Origin: Nymphaea colorata
Taxonomy: Eukaryota; Streptophyta; Magnoliopsida; Nymphaeales; Nymphaeaceae
Assembly (NCBI RefSeq): GCF_008831285.2
Contig: NC_045143.1
Location: 4,349,503 to 4,413,502 of the forward strand
Length of the DNA stretch: 64,000 nucleotides
Direction: 5' to 3'
Position 1 is the first letter of the stretch; every line of letters begins with the position of its first letter. The notes below the pieces were generated by a model, which saw only the letters and a program-made list of their open reading frames with translations, was not told where the DNA came from and made no database searches. This document shows positions 24,835 through 40,999 of the stretch, piece after piece. The position numbers and the translations under genes were made by a program.

Positions 24835-25783
24835 CTGGAACGTTTAACACCAATTTCTTCTGACAGAATACGGCAAAACAAAAGCAAACAATGTTGGTGG
24901 AGATTCAGAACATGACAATACTGAAGCGTCATGCAAACCAAGGAACTCTTTTAATGACATTTCTGATACAATACATCCATTGGATTACACTAGAATTGGG
25001 GACCCTGAGTTTTCTAATCTCCATCATTGTCCCACTGAATTTCCATGATTTTCATCATTGTTCATACAGGAAAAAGAATACGGTATAAAGGATTTCCACT
25101 TGGATGTTTGTTGCTAAATTCAAACTTGTTTGCCTCAAAGGGACAGCATCGTTGGTTGGGCAGACAGTCACGTAGAGGGCAGGTCATTTTGTTCAATTCC
25201 CATGAATGCTATTTCACTCTATTGTAAATGGTGGCATCGGGATACTCTAATTGATGGGTATACCATACGTCATCCAGTTCTCCAAGCAGTCAGACCCTTG
25301 TGAATAAAGAAGCTTTCGGCCTCTTTACCAGGCGGTAGATTGTTAAACCTCCAACCCAGAAAATGAAACTTGTTTGCTCAAATTGTGTTTCAGATCTGCA
25401 CTAGTCTAAACTATCTTCAAAATATTAAAAAAACATGGTAGCTGTTTGGGCTAAGATCCCATCGGGGTCCGAAAATATTAAAGTAGTATTTGGTATGTCA
25501 CAAAGGTAAAAGTAGTATAAATTAACGGTTCTGTTGAAGGGGATCTTGGCAGAAATAACAAACTGATATGTAATGAAATAATACTTAAAATATCTAACCA
25601 ATAAGCAGGAAAAAAAGTGATGCATATCAACTTAATACTAGAGGATATCAGTCACCTAGTCATTCTTATAAGACAATTTTTGCTAGGTGTTATGGATGGA
25701 ACTAGCCATTTCAACAACCATAGCCACAAAAGAATGTGAAGTTGTAGTCATGCTTTGCATTCAGTACCTTATCTTACTGTAGA

Positions 25784-29107
<3,324 letters not shown>

Positions 29108-29399
29108 TCCGAACTCCTATCGTTGAACGATGACCAAATGACCAAATCGATCGCACAGATCTCGATCCCCACGTTGGAAATTCCCCCTTTTCCCTCGTTC
29201 TATCTTCGTCTTCTTCCGATCCCCGGAGCCAGAAACATAGCCGGAGTACGAGAGCGGAGAGAGAGAGCGAGAGAGAAAAGAAACTTCCGAATCAAACTGT
29301 TATTTCTTTCTTGTCCGGGCCCCAAAACTTGTGTTGGGAAAGCTTACGATTACTTCAAAGAACAACGCCTAGCATAGTTTGCAATTCATAAAAATAGTG

Positions 29400-32300
29400 T
29401 ACCGCAACCACGGGGATTTGAAACCAAACCCTTTTTTGTGTGAGCCGCCTTGCAGCTCGCTTGTGTTGTCCCTTCCGATAATAAATTAGATTTTATTACG
29501 AGTAAATAGTAAACGCTACCATTTTCCCCATTTATGTTGGTTTGGAAAATTTTTGAAGTAGGTACAAGTTTCCTTTCTCTTCACAATGAACAGGAAATAG
29601 CACAACTCCCAAACTATTTTGCTTAACCTGGATCCTACTAGCATTCCATCCATTTTACTTATGATAAGTTTCAGAATTCAGCAACGTTTGGATTTAATTC
29701 AAGTTCAAATGCAGAATCTACATTCAAATTATTAATCGAATTCCATTTCATCACCAAATCCAAATTCAAGCTACCAATCAAATAGAACAAACACAGCAGC
29801 ATCCCCAGAAAGAAGCTTAACAACTGTTGTAAGGATGTGAATGGATCAGATGTATTCTCAGCCAAGAATGGACAATAATACTATATTCTCGGGATTGAAC
29901 ATGTAGGCAGATGCCCAAAAGTTAGAAGTCAAAAGGGTTAGGCGGGTTTAGATGGTGACCTCATTTTATGACCTATGCAAGAAGAAAAAGCTTTTGACCG
30001 TTAATAGAATCCGCCTACAAACCGCAGGTGTGAATGGCTATGGCTAGTGGGTGTAACCCTTTTAAGGGAAGTTTACTATATAAAGAGAAACCACTTCTAG
30101 CTTTCAAATGCTCCAAAGTTGTTGCTGTTTTAGAATCCGACTGGTCATCCTAGCTCTGTGTAAGAAGGATGTCTGCTTCTCTGCGCTTCATCTGTTGAAG
30201 AACGTTTGGTGGTGTTCTAAGAAGTTTGAATACTGTGAATTCAGAATTGCCGGCAGCAAACTTTCGTTCTAATCGTTTGGAGCAATTGGGTTTTTCGAAA
30301 TAAGGTGTTTCATAATGATTTGCCAGTCACGAGTAGATATGGCGTGACTAATACGGTGATACTGTAAGAAATCTATGTAACTGTACATCCTGGCCACAGC
30401 CAGCAATTGCCGACGCAGCCATTGGTTCAAATCCTGTGCAGAAGGCCAGGAGAGTCTGGTCCATGGAAGATGCTCAAGAGATTTTACTTGCCTTGCCGTT
30501 CATATGCTATTCTACTTCCATTGAGGAATTGTCTGTGCACGCCGCCAATGGTCTCATAAGGGGAAAGATTAGAATACTGTTGTTAGTAAGATCTGAATGT
30601 TCACTTGTTTGTCTTGTTTATTCTTTTCTATCCTTTCTTTCATGGTGGACATCTTGGACTGAAATTTCTGACCTTATAAGAGACAGGAATTCTTCACCGA
30701 AGGGAATCAAGCATGTATGCGCAGAATAACATTTGCCCACTCCAGCATTCTTCACAGAAGAAAAAGTATTTTATTCAGGCAATGAGAGATTCGAAGCACC
30801 ATTATGACTGTATAGTTGGCTGGTTTTGAGAAGCAAACTTAAAATATTGGAGACAAACGAAGATGGAAAAGCAGAAGAAAGTGGATTCGTTGATGCCATT
30901 TTTTCTAAAAGAAGCAATTGAAATTTATGCATCTCCACTTCCATTGGCAGTTCTTTTAACCCCCCATCGTCCTTCTTATCTACAAACTACCAAAAATATT
31001 AATCTGTTAGGTGAAAGTTATTAGATATTCATTAATACCAACAAAGCCATATCTGTACTCTCATCTGGAGTCCCTAAATTGCCTTGGGCATCAATGCGCT
31101 GCATTATAAATAAACTGTGAACATGTTCAAACAAAGTTGGCATTGCAGTTTCCATTATGAAACCACAGGTCCGTGCTCTCATATGGCATTTTGTTGTTAT
31201 TATGAGAAAAACTAAAAAGTTCTGTTCAAAACAAATGAAGTTTAGCAACTGGTGCTCCCAAACATGGGAAGAGACTGAGGAGATCACAGCAGATGAGTCT
31301 TTACTGTCTGCACTCTGCAGCAGCACCTCGGTAGTAGAATTCCTTTAATACAATGAGCTGCCCCATGTGACTGACTGCTAAGGAGAGTCTACCTAACCCA
31401 ACCAAACCCCACATTCTCCTGTCTCAGACCCCAAGCCATCATTCACTGGGTCTCATTATTCCAGCATCATGGAGTCCATTAAATTTTTATCATCTGTGCA
31501 AGTGGCAGACCAGAATCAAAGGCATGTAAAGTTTTTCTGTATCATATCATAGATGATTTCAGCAAGAATCGGATTAATCAGGCGTGTGAAAAGAGAATGA
31601 ATCCAAACTAATAGTCAAGATTCACATCACAAATTCGGTTCAGGGTCATTCCTATGAATCTGCTTAGAGGGATTCATAGTAACGCTTCATCGTGTGGATA
31701 CAAATCAATGTTTGGATCAGGTCTAGTTGGATGTGTCGACGCTTACATGGATCAGGCACATAGATCCAACGAGCCAATGTATAGACTTGTATGAGAAAAG
31801 TGAATGCTCGGTGACATAGATTAGGATGATTAAGACCCTGAATTAAGTCTTAGTGTTGTCATTCTACAACCTCGTAATTAAGTTGGTGGTTGATCTTCAA
31901 GAGGGTTGGCAGAATGGGGTCAGATAGGAGTTGGCGAACGACTAGTCACTGTTTTGAATCTTTGAAGTGTCAACTCACTATGCTGCAAACGAAAAGTCAC
32001 AAACGTGCAAGTTGAAGCATAGTGAAGGCAGCACCTTTAGGCACCAAAACAATCCATGTCTCTTAAAACATGAAGAGTTGGGTGAGAACTTCGATCTTTT
32101 TTGAGGCGGTGGGTAAAAATCTCACTCACTCAAATTAAGTTTGGTTGTTGGGATTGACTTCAAGTTTTCCTTGAAAGGAGCAGGCCCATTAAGTGGCTTC
32201 TCTAAAGGTTTCTAGTTACACAGGTACGACCCAGTCCACCTATAAATTAAAATCAATTCTTGAACTGAACCGTTGAAGCAGCCGGTTCGGTGAATCAATC

Positions 32301-32790
32301 GACTCAAATCACTGATGCGGCTGAATGAGTCGTGAATCGGCAAAAAAAATATTGAGAAAAGCATTTCTTGAGAAAAAATATAAAAAAAATAATTAAATAA
32401 ATTTTTTTCATTTCAACTTTCTTGAATTGGCAATGAATGGAATCTGTCCGCCACCAATTTATTTGACTACCAATTTTTTATTTGGTGACTTTCGTAATTA
32501 AGCTTCTCAAATAAGTTGTTCGTGTACTTTGATTAATTTGTTTGGAAATTGGTAGATTTATAGCGCCTTTGAAAAAAAAAAAACGCAACCCCCAACTTCG
32601 AATCAGTCATGACCTGGTGATCCCAGGCGTCCTTTATATGAAATCAAATTTGTTGATTCAGATTTAGATCGTCGTTCTCCTTCCGGCCACTTTGGCCTTT
32701 CTTTCTAGAAAAGCAGATTACATACATTTGAAGGCAATCGTTACAGTGAAATGCATTAAAAGTTCCATCCACCACATCCCAAGTGTCGTC
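29400..32790. other. Intergenic between P4H and GDSL genes, no intact gene
   Basis: A TATA-like TATATAAA at 30077 is followed by sequence resembling a plant LTR promoter region, but no LTR pair could be defined. A minus-strand open frame, 31350-31021, ends with IDAQGNLGTPDESTDMALL and looks somewhat protein-like but matches no family I know. The rest is AT-rich without recognisable features. Confidence 0.4.
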
Positions 32791-32950
32791 ACCTCATTCC
32801 ATTGAGGGATATATCCTTCAATGGCCTCACCGGCCTTTCCCACTCCATCCATAAATGCTCCCACCGGCTTCCTGCAGAGATCCTCCATATTACTGGGACA
32901 GACATACTGGACTCTAAGACCACGGGACGGGCGAGAGAAAGGAGAGAGCC

Positions 32951-35139
32951 ATGGCGAGCTCTAGAAGGTGCCCTGTCTGTCCACCTTTTCTGCTCATTGT
33001 CATGGTGTTGTTGGGCTTTCCGCCATTAACGCCATTGGCAGCAGCACCAGCCTTACCAAGAGGGTGCTTCTCCAAGATCTTTGCCTTTGGTGACTCCTAC
33101 ACAGACACAGGAAACACCGACTCCATGACAGGCCCCAGCGCCTTCCAGTCCGTGTCTAACCTGCCTTACGGCGAGACCTTCTTCCACAGGCCCACCAACC
33201 GCTACTCCGACGGCCGCCTGGTGGTCGACTTCCTGGCCCAGGCGCTCGGCCACCCCCTGCTGCCGCCCTACCTCCACAGCAAGCAGCTCGACCGCCAGAA
33301 CGGCGCCAACTTCGCCTATGCCGGATCCACGGCCCTCGACTACGACTTCTATGTGAAGAACAACGTCACCTTTGATCTCACCAACACCTCTCTTCAGACC
33401 CAGCTGCACTGGTTCTCCAGCTTCCTGGAGAGCAGTGGAGGCAGGGCCGTCGATGTGGGTAGTGCACTCTTCTGGGTTGGTGAGATTGGAGCTAATGACT
33501 ATGCTTACTCCTACTTCTCCTCAGTCCCCTACACCACCATCAGAACTCTCGCGATTAAGAACACCGCCGACTTTCTCCAGGTACGCCATTATCATCTCCC
33601 TCTCCCTCGTTATAGTAATAGCCAAGCAGGCGATTTAGATGGGTTTGTGTGGGCAATTGCCCTCGCAGGCCCACATGTTCCTCTGCAGCCGCATTAGACA
33701 TAAAATATGAGAAATTTCATGTGTGACTGCAGAAACAATTACTAAGTCTTGATTGAGTGTTAATACTTCCCGTGGCGACCAAGTAAAAAAATCCCATCAA
33801 TTTCTTTTGAAAAAGGTTTCAAACTTTGCCGACAAATGGTGCAATTTAGTGTTCAAAATGTGAGAATGACTTGGAAAACACTCTTCATTTTTGGAAAGTC
33901 TCGATCACCATACGAACACTGCGCTGCACCCACCAAATTCATGGACACCTCATGAATGGAGAAGGCCGTCTACATATGGAGGAGAAAGTAAGGAACTTGA
34001 ATGTTACTGCGTACCAGTGACAGTATTATGGCCATTTTCTTTCCTTCTTTCTCCCCCGAATAATCCTACATACGGTTGGAAAAACATATGGTTGGAAAAT
34101 CATACCATGGAAAATGGAAAATGTTGTGAGTCCCACCTACTTTTCAGACTTATTGGAGTGGCATAGCATAATTGGTTGGTCAGAATGACATGTTGACCAT
34201 GCTTTGCTATTCTTCCACTATCATTAATAGTGGCATGTGAAACATTTAAGTTGAAAAGTATATTATAGGACCACCTAAGTTTTAGAGCAGCTCTACACGA
34301 AAGAAGAAGGACGTTGTCTTTCTTGCAGTGGGTTTCTTTGTGCTCACCCAAATAAGTATTGAGAAAAAAATAGTCTTTTGGGTTTTAATTTCAATTGAAA
34401 TATGTGATAGTTTTGGAAAAAAAAGTGATTTTTTTCTTCTCAAAAGTATGTTCCCTATCGGTTGCAAAATTGTGAAGATAACTAGGATATCTGCACCGAC
34501 ATCAATTTTAAATCATCTGATGCTGAAAAAATTGATGATGGGCAGTAGCTACTAACTACTATATGCTAATGCTTTATGTATATATATGATGCATGACTGT
34601 CTCATTGGCAGGCTTTGCTAAGCAAAGGAGCCAAGTACATAGTAGTTCAAGGGCTGCCTCTCTTGGGCTGCCTTCCCTTGACCATGTTCTTGGCTCCCAA
34701 CGATGAAAGAGACCAATTTGGGTGCGTGAAGAATGGCAATGCCCGGGCCTATGAGCACAACTCGCTGCTTTTGACCAAGATCCAAGCCTTGCGAGCTGCG
34801 AACCCGGATGCAGTCATTGTGTACGCCGACTACGCCAATGCTCATCGGCGGATCCTCGAGCACAGCCGGCTATTCGGGTTTGAGGAGCTGATTAGCACCT
34901 GTTGTGGGTCTGGTGGGCCTCAAAACTTCGACATAACGGCTACATGTGGGTCAGGTGCGACCAGTATGGTGACCTCCCAGAAGGCCAAGGCCTGCGCAAA
35001 CCCCAGAGCCTTTATCATCTGGGATGGAGTCCACTTCACCGAGGCAATGAACAATGCACTGTGGGATCTCTTCTCCGGCGAGGGTTACTGTTCACCCACA
35101 CTGGATGCTCTGTTCATCAAGAAGAGATGCACCCACTAG
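32951..35139 (+). CDS. GDSL esterase/lipase (SGNH hydrolase), secreted, 2 exons, 385 aa
   Basis: Extracellular or vacuolar ester hydrolase of the plant GDSL family; the natural substrate cannot be inferred. Exons 32951-33580 and 34612-35139 with a 1031-bp GT-AG intron in phase 0. The start ATG lies in GAGAGCCATGGCG, a good plant context, and is followed by a signal peptide (hydrophobic core about residues 13-31). Block I is KIFAFGDSYTDTG with the nucleophile S49. Block II is NGANFAYAGST, block III is GEIGANDYAY, and block V is WDGVHFTEA with D348 and H351. All four catalytic blocks are complete. The stretch VKNNVTFDL, then QTQLHWFSSFLE, points to the subgroup of Arabidopsis At3g48460 rather than the typical FXF/FXG lineages; that assignment is from memory of the family. 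Exon 1 is notably GC-rich compared with the flanking DNA. Confidence 0.95.
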
Positions 35140-35650
35140 ACCCATTAAGCATCCGGCCTTGATTTCAAGTTCCGCGCCCTCCTACTACCCTTCTCTTGTT
35201 TTTCTTCTTGAGTTAGTTGTTGGCTTTGGAGGAGATTGATATGCATCAATTGCAGAATACATATGTTTCTTCCATGGTTGTGTTGGGATGAAAGCTTAAG
35301 TGGTCTACTTGCCTTGCTCTGCAAATTAGTGCGCACTATGTTCATTTCATTTTAAAATCAGAAACAGAAATTAATAGGTTCTGCACCCTCATGAATGAAG
35401 AGATGTTTCACCAATTAAACCGAGTTTCTTTTTCTACCAGCAGCAATGGAGCAAGACGTAGGAGGTCTCATTGAATACTAGGCCCTCAACGCTTTTATTA
35501 GAAACAATGCACTCGATACTCTCTTCTCTGTCTCACAAAAGCATTCAAACCAGTCATGATGTACATTCATGTACTTTTGATTTGTATAAGTCCCCAGATT
35601 TCTCTTGAGGTTTAAGACTCCTTTGAAACCTAGGTAAGAAGTGTTATACC

Positions 35651-35880
35651 CATCAATTAGAACATCACGCATTCATCGTTTGCAGCATAAAGAAAGAGTG
35701 CTCACAAAATCAAATTGACGAACAAGTCTGATGGACTTTTACTAGTTTGTCAATCCAACCAACCCATCAACTAGAGCATCACGCATCCATCGTTTGTAGT
35801 CCAAAGAAATAGCGCCCACGAAAATCAAACTGACGAACATGTAGAATGAATTTTTACTAGTCCATCAATCCAACCAACCA
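35651..35880. repeat. Tandem duplication, two copies of about 113 bp
   Basis: Copies start at 35651 (CATCAATTAGAACATCACGC) and 35764 (CATCAACTAGAGCATCACGC) and share CAATCCAACCAACC at their ends. They differ by scattered substitutions. No coding content seen. It lies about 500 bp past the GDSL stop codon. Confidence 0.85.
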
Positions 35881-35899
35881 ATTTAGTTATAAGTGGCCA

Positions 35900-37230
35900 A
35901 TTGACAAATGGTGAGTTGACATGAAAGGGAAATATGGACCAAAACTTTTTACTTGCCAGCTCTCGAAATTAGGCCCATTGACAGCATGTCAAAGCGAATT
36001 TATTGAGATCAAATCCACGAGAATTCGGCCAATTTAAAGCTACCAAGTTATGGACCACTATCACTTTTCGCTATATGGTGACAAGGAGATGTGCCCTGTG
36101 GAGGTGAGCCGAAGAAAAAGGAAAAATTCTGCCCCCGCTTTGTGGCACATGCAAACTTAGGATTTAATTCAAGGATATATATAATATCATGAACATGGTT
36201 TCATTTCCTTTCTAATTCTCCAAACTTTGTCCCAAGATAAACAGTTTTAGGATAGGGAACGAACCAACAGGCATGCAAACGAGAACTCGTCCGTCCAGGG
36301 TTCAGTTAGGAGCCTTGAACAAACAAGACTTCTCAGCAGTAAAATGAATCCCCTTAGGGTGGGACTTCAAATCCACAGATTAATATCCTCAGTGATTAGA
36401 TATCATGCGGATTTAAAAATACCCTTAAATCTGTTCAAGTCCAAGCAGACGTTTAAGTTGAACAATCCGATTTCTCAATTTGAACATCATAATGTGTATA
36501 TGTTTGTGTGTTTGTATGTGTATGTGAGAGAGAGAGAGTTTAAATGGACCAGATAATGCTTTTTACCAACCTGCGAGTTGCTTTCTTTTTCTTTCTTCTT
36601 TTAGAATACTGTTTGCAATATTTGTTTTGGTCCCCAACGGGTCAATTTTTTTTCTCGAATAAATTAAATGCACATCCACACGATGTCGTAATCCAATGTT
36701 AGAACAGAAAAGTACATATGGATGTGCTAATGCTCCTATGTGAAGCTGTTCATGCAACGAGACTAGACAGTGACATGTTCCGGAACTCTTTCACCAAAAG
36801 AAAAATTAATAAAAATGATATTAAATCATTCATTTACAATTAATAGACGAGCAATTCTTTTATGAAAATGCCCCAAAAAATCCACAAGGTAGAAGCCATT
36901 TTTCATCTATAAAAATAAATAAAAAAAAGCATATGAAAGAAATACCTTTGGTTAAGTGAACAAATAAAAAAGATGTAATAAATGAGCTTTTAAAAATGTA
37001 GCGTGCTGTTAACTTGCTCGCTATACACTCCTACAAGCCAGCACACCCTTAAGTGAGCAACAACATATACATTTTGTGTGCTTAGCTTGCAAAAAGAGAG
37101 AAAGCTTATAAAATTATAACTCAAAAAATTATGTATGATATACCATATTTCACCCAAGTCCCGATGCAGTTCAGGACCTGCTAGACAGGAAAGGGTGAGT
37201 TTTTCAGTCTTCTTTTGAGGGTTGGTTGTT
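35900..37230. other. Intergenic, no gene recognised
   Basis: AT-rich DNA with a short (GA)n tract near 36526 and no recognisable open frame. Confidence 0.5.
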
Positions 37231-37236
37231 AAACAG

Positions 37237-37684
37237 TAGGGGTGAACAACGCTCGAGCTCGACTCGTCAAAGCTCGGCTCATGAACGAGTTCGAGCCGAG
37301 TCATTTGCTTAACAAGTTGAGCTCGAGTTCTTGAGTTGACTCGTTCAAATAATCGGATTGAGTTCGAGCTCAACACGTAACTGCCGGGTTGAGTTCGAGC
37401 CTTAATCGAGTTTGTCAATCTTTAATTAAGTCGATATATTCAAACGAGTTTACGAATTTGACGAACCTTAATCGAGTCGTGCTCGAGCTCAACACGTAGT
37501 GATGAATATCAATTCAATTCAAACGAGTTTGTCGATCCTTAATCGAGTCGAGCTCGAGCACAATACATAACGGCCGAGTCAAACTCCAGCTGATTCTGTC
37601 GAGCTATTCTTGAGCTCGAGCCGAGTTGAGCTCGATGTTTCATTAGTCGACGCGAGTTATCTACTCATCTCGTGCTCACCCCTA
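37237..37684. mobile_element. hAT-like MITE with TAGGGGTGA ends
   Basis: A 448-bp element. The left end is TAGGGGTGAACAACGCTCGA; the right end read inward is TAGGGGTGAGCACGAG. The interior is a chain of GAGCTCGAGC-type words in both orientations (for example GAGTTCGAGC, GCTCGAGCTC), giving high folding potential. The flanking 8-mers TTAAACAG and TTGAACAC agree at 6 of 8 positions and may be a decayed target duplication. TAGGGGTG termini and 8-bp duplications fit hAT non-autonomous elements. No coding capacity. Confidence 0.72.
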
Positions 37685-37689
37685 TTGAA

Positions 37690-38335
37690 CACCCGCAAAA
37701 TTATGCATGGTAGGATAATATGATTTCCTCATTCGGCTAAAAAAAAAAATTAAACAACTACGAAAGCGGAAACTGAATGGCGAGATTTAGGCACATTTGA
37801 GAGTAGGAGTACTGCTCCTTCAAATTTGGCAAAGGCAGTCCACACAACAAAAGGCAGCACGACCTTCCACTTAGAAAAAGTTGCTTGAGAGGAATTAATT
37901 AGGCTAAAGAATCTGCTAAAAGCGATGTAGATGCTTGACTTTCACGCTAACTTCCTCATCGTGGTCAGTATGAACAACTTAGTGTTAACCATGGCGAGCA
38001 TAAAGTGGAAGAGCTGGAAGAGATTGAGGCAGCAAAGGTTAACACACTACTTTATGACATATATAAGTACAATGCTTTTGTTTATTTTGCATTAGGAATG
38101 AAAGAAAACCTAAAGATTTTGATGAGGAATATAGCGGTAAGGAACATGAGCTTGTGGCTCAACACCAAGATTAAAGAACAAATTACTGATTAATTGAACG
38201 AGTAGTGAAAAGTAAATAAACAAGCAGCAGCTCTACATGTTCGGGGCCCAAGTACTCGTTCCAATGCTCGACCCCTTAGACAAGTTTGTGTGAAGGAAGC
38301 ATGTTATATGTTATGGCCTTTAATAAGGGACCGTG
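37690..38335. other. Intergenic, no gene recognised
   Basis: A 62-codon plus-strand frame at 38005-38193 is rich in E, K, N and L and could be a transposase scrap, but it matches nothing I recognise. Confidence 0.4.
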
Positions 38336-38341
38336 TGTTAT

Positions 38342-38633
38342 TAAGCCTGGGCGTCGGGCCGAACCGCCGGCGGGTACTCGGTACCTGGTCCGATAGGCCC
38401 GGACCCGAGCAGGGAAAACTGGGTCCTGGGCCGGGCCCAATGGTACGACCTGGTGATGGCTCGGCCCAGCCCGTCCCCCATCCTCCTCTTCCTCCTGTCC
38501 CCCATCCTCTTCCTTCCTCCACCTCTCCTTCGTCCTCCCCTTCGCCTCTCCTTCTTCCCCCTTCCGCCCATCGGACCGGGCCCGGGTTTCGGGTCCAACG
38601 GGCCGACCTGACCCAGCCCCCATGCCCACCCCG
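38342..38633. mobile_element. hAT-like MITE, copy 2 of the TAAGCCTGGGC family
   Basis: The left end TAAGCCTGGGCGTCGGGC is nearly identical to the element at 16003. The right end read inward (GGGGTGGGCATGGGGGC) is a diverged counterpart. Flanks TGTGTTAT and TGTATTAT form an 8-bp target duplication with one mismatch. The interior is GC-rich with a C-rich/CT-rich block (TCCTCCTC-type words), unlike the AT-rich cores of the other two copies. It shares GGCGGGTACTCGGTACC with copy 3. The apparent proline-rich frames across it are artefacts of composition. Confidence 0.72.
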
Positions 38634-38644
38634 TGTATTATTGA

Positions 38645-40615
38645 TTTAAAGTGACCAAAATACCCCCTCTATAAGGGCAAAAATGGTATCCAAGAAAATT
38701 CTATTATAAAATTACTAAAATGCTTAATAAAAGCTGGGAAAATGTCTTGCCATGTTAGCCACATAATATAGAGAGCGCTAGTATTGCGTGAGAGGTATTT
38801 TGAATCCCTGTGAAAAAGAAAAGCATGTTTCAGGCATTTCACAAAAAAAAAAATTTTTTCAATTTTCCTCTCCCTCTCCCCTTCCCCCAACCCCCACCTT
38901 TTTTTCTTTTCACAGGAGGGTTCTTTCTCGCAGACCAAGGATTTTCTGGTCATTTTACAGCCCAATCGTGCACGGAACGAAATGGCTCAGTCTCAAACTT
39001 TTAGAACGCCAAATCGACATCAAGCTAAGATAACATATAAGGATGTCGATATATCTTATTTGGATACGATATTCAACCAAATCTTTTTGGAAAAAAAAGT
39101 GGATGAAATAAGAATTTGATATCCAATTAAGAAATTGGATTTGATTTAGATTTAAGAGCTGATATTCGAGATATACATAACTATCTGATTGGATTCAGAT
39201 TCGGATTCAAGTTGGTTTAGTTTTAAATAAATATTGCGTGTTCAATGCCCTTATCTTTTGAATATAGGATTCGGTTCAAAATTTGGGTTCGAATTTTTGG
39301 ATGTAAATGCAAAAACCAGATTCAGATCGGATTCAGATTACTAGATCAGAAATCGGGTTATTTCAAATTTAGATACGTCTTTCTTCATTCATATTTGAAT
39401 CTGTATATGTAAACATCGAAAAATATGAATACTTTTAAAAGTATATTTAATTTGAATTCTATCCACTAACATCCCTAATCAGATCCAAAATTTTTGAGGC
39501 ATCTGTCCCTCAATGCCCCTAATGTGGGAGCTTCAGAATAAAACTGCCAGCACTCAGAATCCAAGTCTGATTGCTAACACGATCCATATTAAATAGATTA
39601 AGTGGATCCCAATGTGAATGGACCGAATGTTGTAAAGGTCCGTTTGCGCCTTCCAAAGAAATAATAAAAAAATGACGCGTATCCGCTATATGCATTATTT
39701 CTTGTGGGCCGCTAGAAATTTATTTAAATGTTTAAATTATTTTTCAACTAATAATTTAATTAATCTATAGTCTTGCATAGCGCCCTAATTCATAATTTAG
39801 AGAAATAAAAATAATGTCTACAAGATTAGCAATTGCATAGACATTAATATTGCACCTAGTTGCAATACTACTATTTATAAAGACCTCCTATATCTAATAA
39901 AAAAGGTATGACGGTTATGGTTTGGAGTGGTTTCTTCTGTAAAAGGGATTGACGAGCTCGCCCCCCTCTATTGACACGACCCTCAAGAGAGGGGGACGGG
40001 TCTTGTCAATAGAGGTGGGCGGGCTTTTATCCTTCTTTCGGTGTGAATATGTATTTGTTGAAGTTAAAATATTACTTTTTAAAATTTTTATATAAAACAA
40101 ATGAAAATTTTCATAATTTTGCAATGTAATTTTCATTTTTTATTTTTTTTTGTCCTAAACCAGATGAGAGATCGACCATCTAATTGAGAGATTTAATTGC
40201 CAAAGTCCTACGTATATCATCTAATCATGCAGCCAAAAAAGAGTCACGGTAAAACACTGATTGTAGGCAATAAGCGGAGAAATTAATCGAAAAAGTGAAT
40301 ACATAAAAGTCAAGTAACAACGAAACTGATCTTAAATTTTGATTTAATATCAAAATATTGGAGCTTGTTTAACTTCAGATCCTTATCCAAAACTGCACTC
40401 GCATCAAGTATTTAAATACCCTTATAACCAAATAAAAAGGCTTTGTTAATTAACTTTTTTTCATTAAAAATTTTCTCATTCATACTGCTTGGATGTCGTT
40501 TGATTAGAACGTCGCAGGAAACGCTTCGTTTCATCAAATGGAGGGGCCCCACGTGAAAGACGGACACATGGACATGTACAAACACGTTTAAAGTGTTCTG
40601 GCCAATGCGTTCAGC
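38645..40615. other. Intergenic, no gene; contains a long hairpin
   Basis: The part 39040-39480 is built of low-complexity words such as GGATTCAGATTCGGATTC, also seen near 52.5 and 55 kb, and is probably a dispersed repeat. A 27-bp-arm hairpin lies at 39956-40024 (listed separately). No gene recognised. Confidence 0.45.
39956..40024. repeat. Long GC-rich inverted repeat (27-bp arms, 15-nt loop)
   Basis: Left arm 39956-39982 and right arm 39998-40024 pair with 24 of 27 positions matching; the core CTCTATTGACA pairs with TGTCAATAGAG. The sequence is sharply more GC-rich than the AT-rich surroundings. It could be a transposon end, a small hairpin RNA source or a recent insertion. No flanking target duplication was evident. 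Confidence 0.8.
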
Positions 40616-40618
40616 CTA

Positions 40619-40863
40619 CCACCGGCAAACACCTATCCTGCGCAGCCCGGGTTTTTAAATAAGAAAATCGATTTCGTACATGAAAGATGTAAAATATACC
40701 AATTTAAAACAATAAAAGGAAAATCTTATATATATATATATATATATATATCACCGGCAAACACCTATTCCAGCGGAACCCAGGTTTTCAAATAAGAAAA
40801 AAATGGATTTCGTACATAAAAGATGTAAAATATGCCAATTTAAAATAATAAACGGAAAAATCT
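40619..40863. repeat. Direct duplication, two copies about 132 bp apart, separated by (TA)n
   Basis: Copies start with CACCGGCAAACACCTAT at 40619 and 40751 and share GGATTTCGTACATAAAAGATG-like and AATTTAAAA words. A (TA)n tract of about 22 bp sits between them, and a second (TA)n tract follows copy 2 at about 40887. Confidence 0.82.
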
Positions 40864-40999
40864 TCCTTGCTTCTAAAACAAGGTGGTATATATATATATA
40901 TATATATACAAGACATGAATTCCTCCAGCCATTCCCATGCTCTGCCTTCTCACATAGCCCCGGAGCATCTAGACGGCCACGGAAATTCACGTTCTATAT

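Noticed and set aside
30395..30440. GGTTCAAATCC as a tRNA B box.
   Set aside because: No matching A box or acceptor stem around it.
38276..38649. Proline- and glycine-rich frames on both strands.
   Set aside because: They translate a GC-rich MITE; no real protein features.
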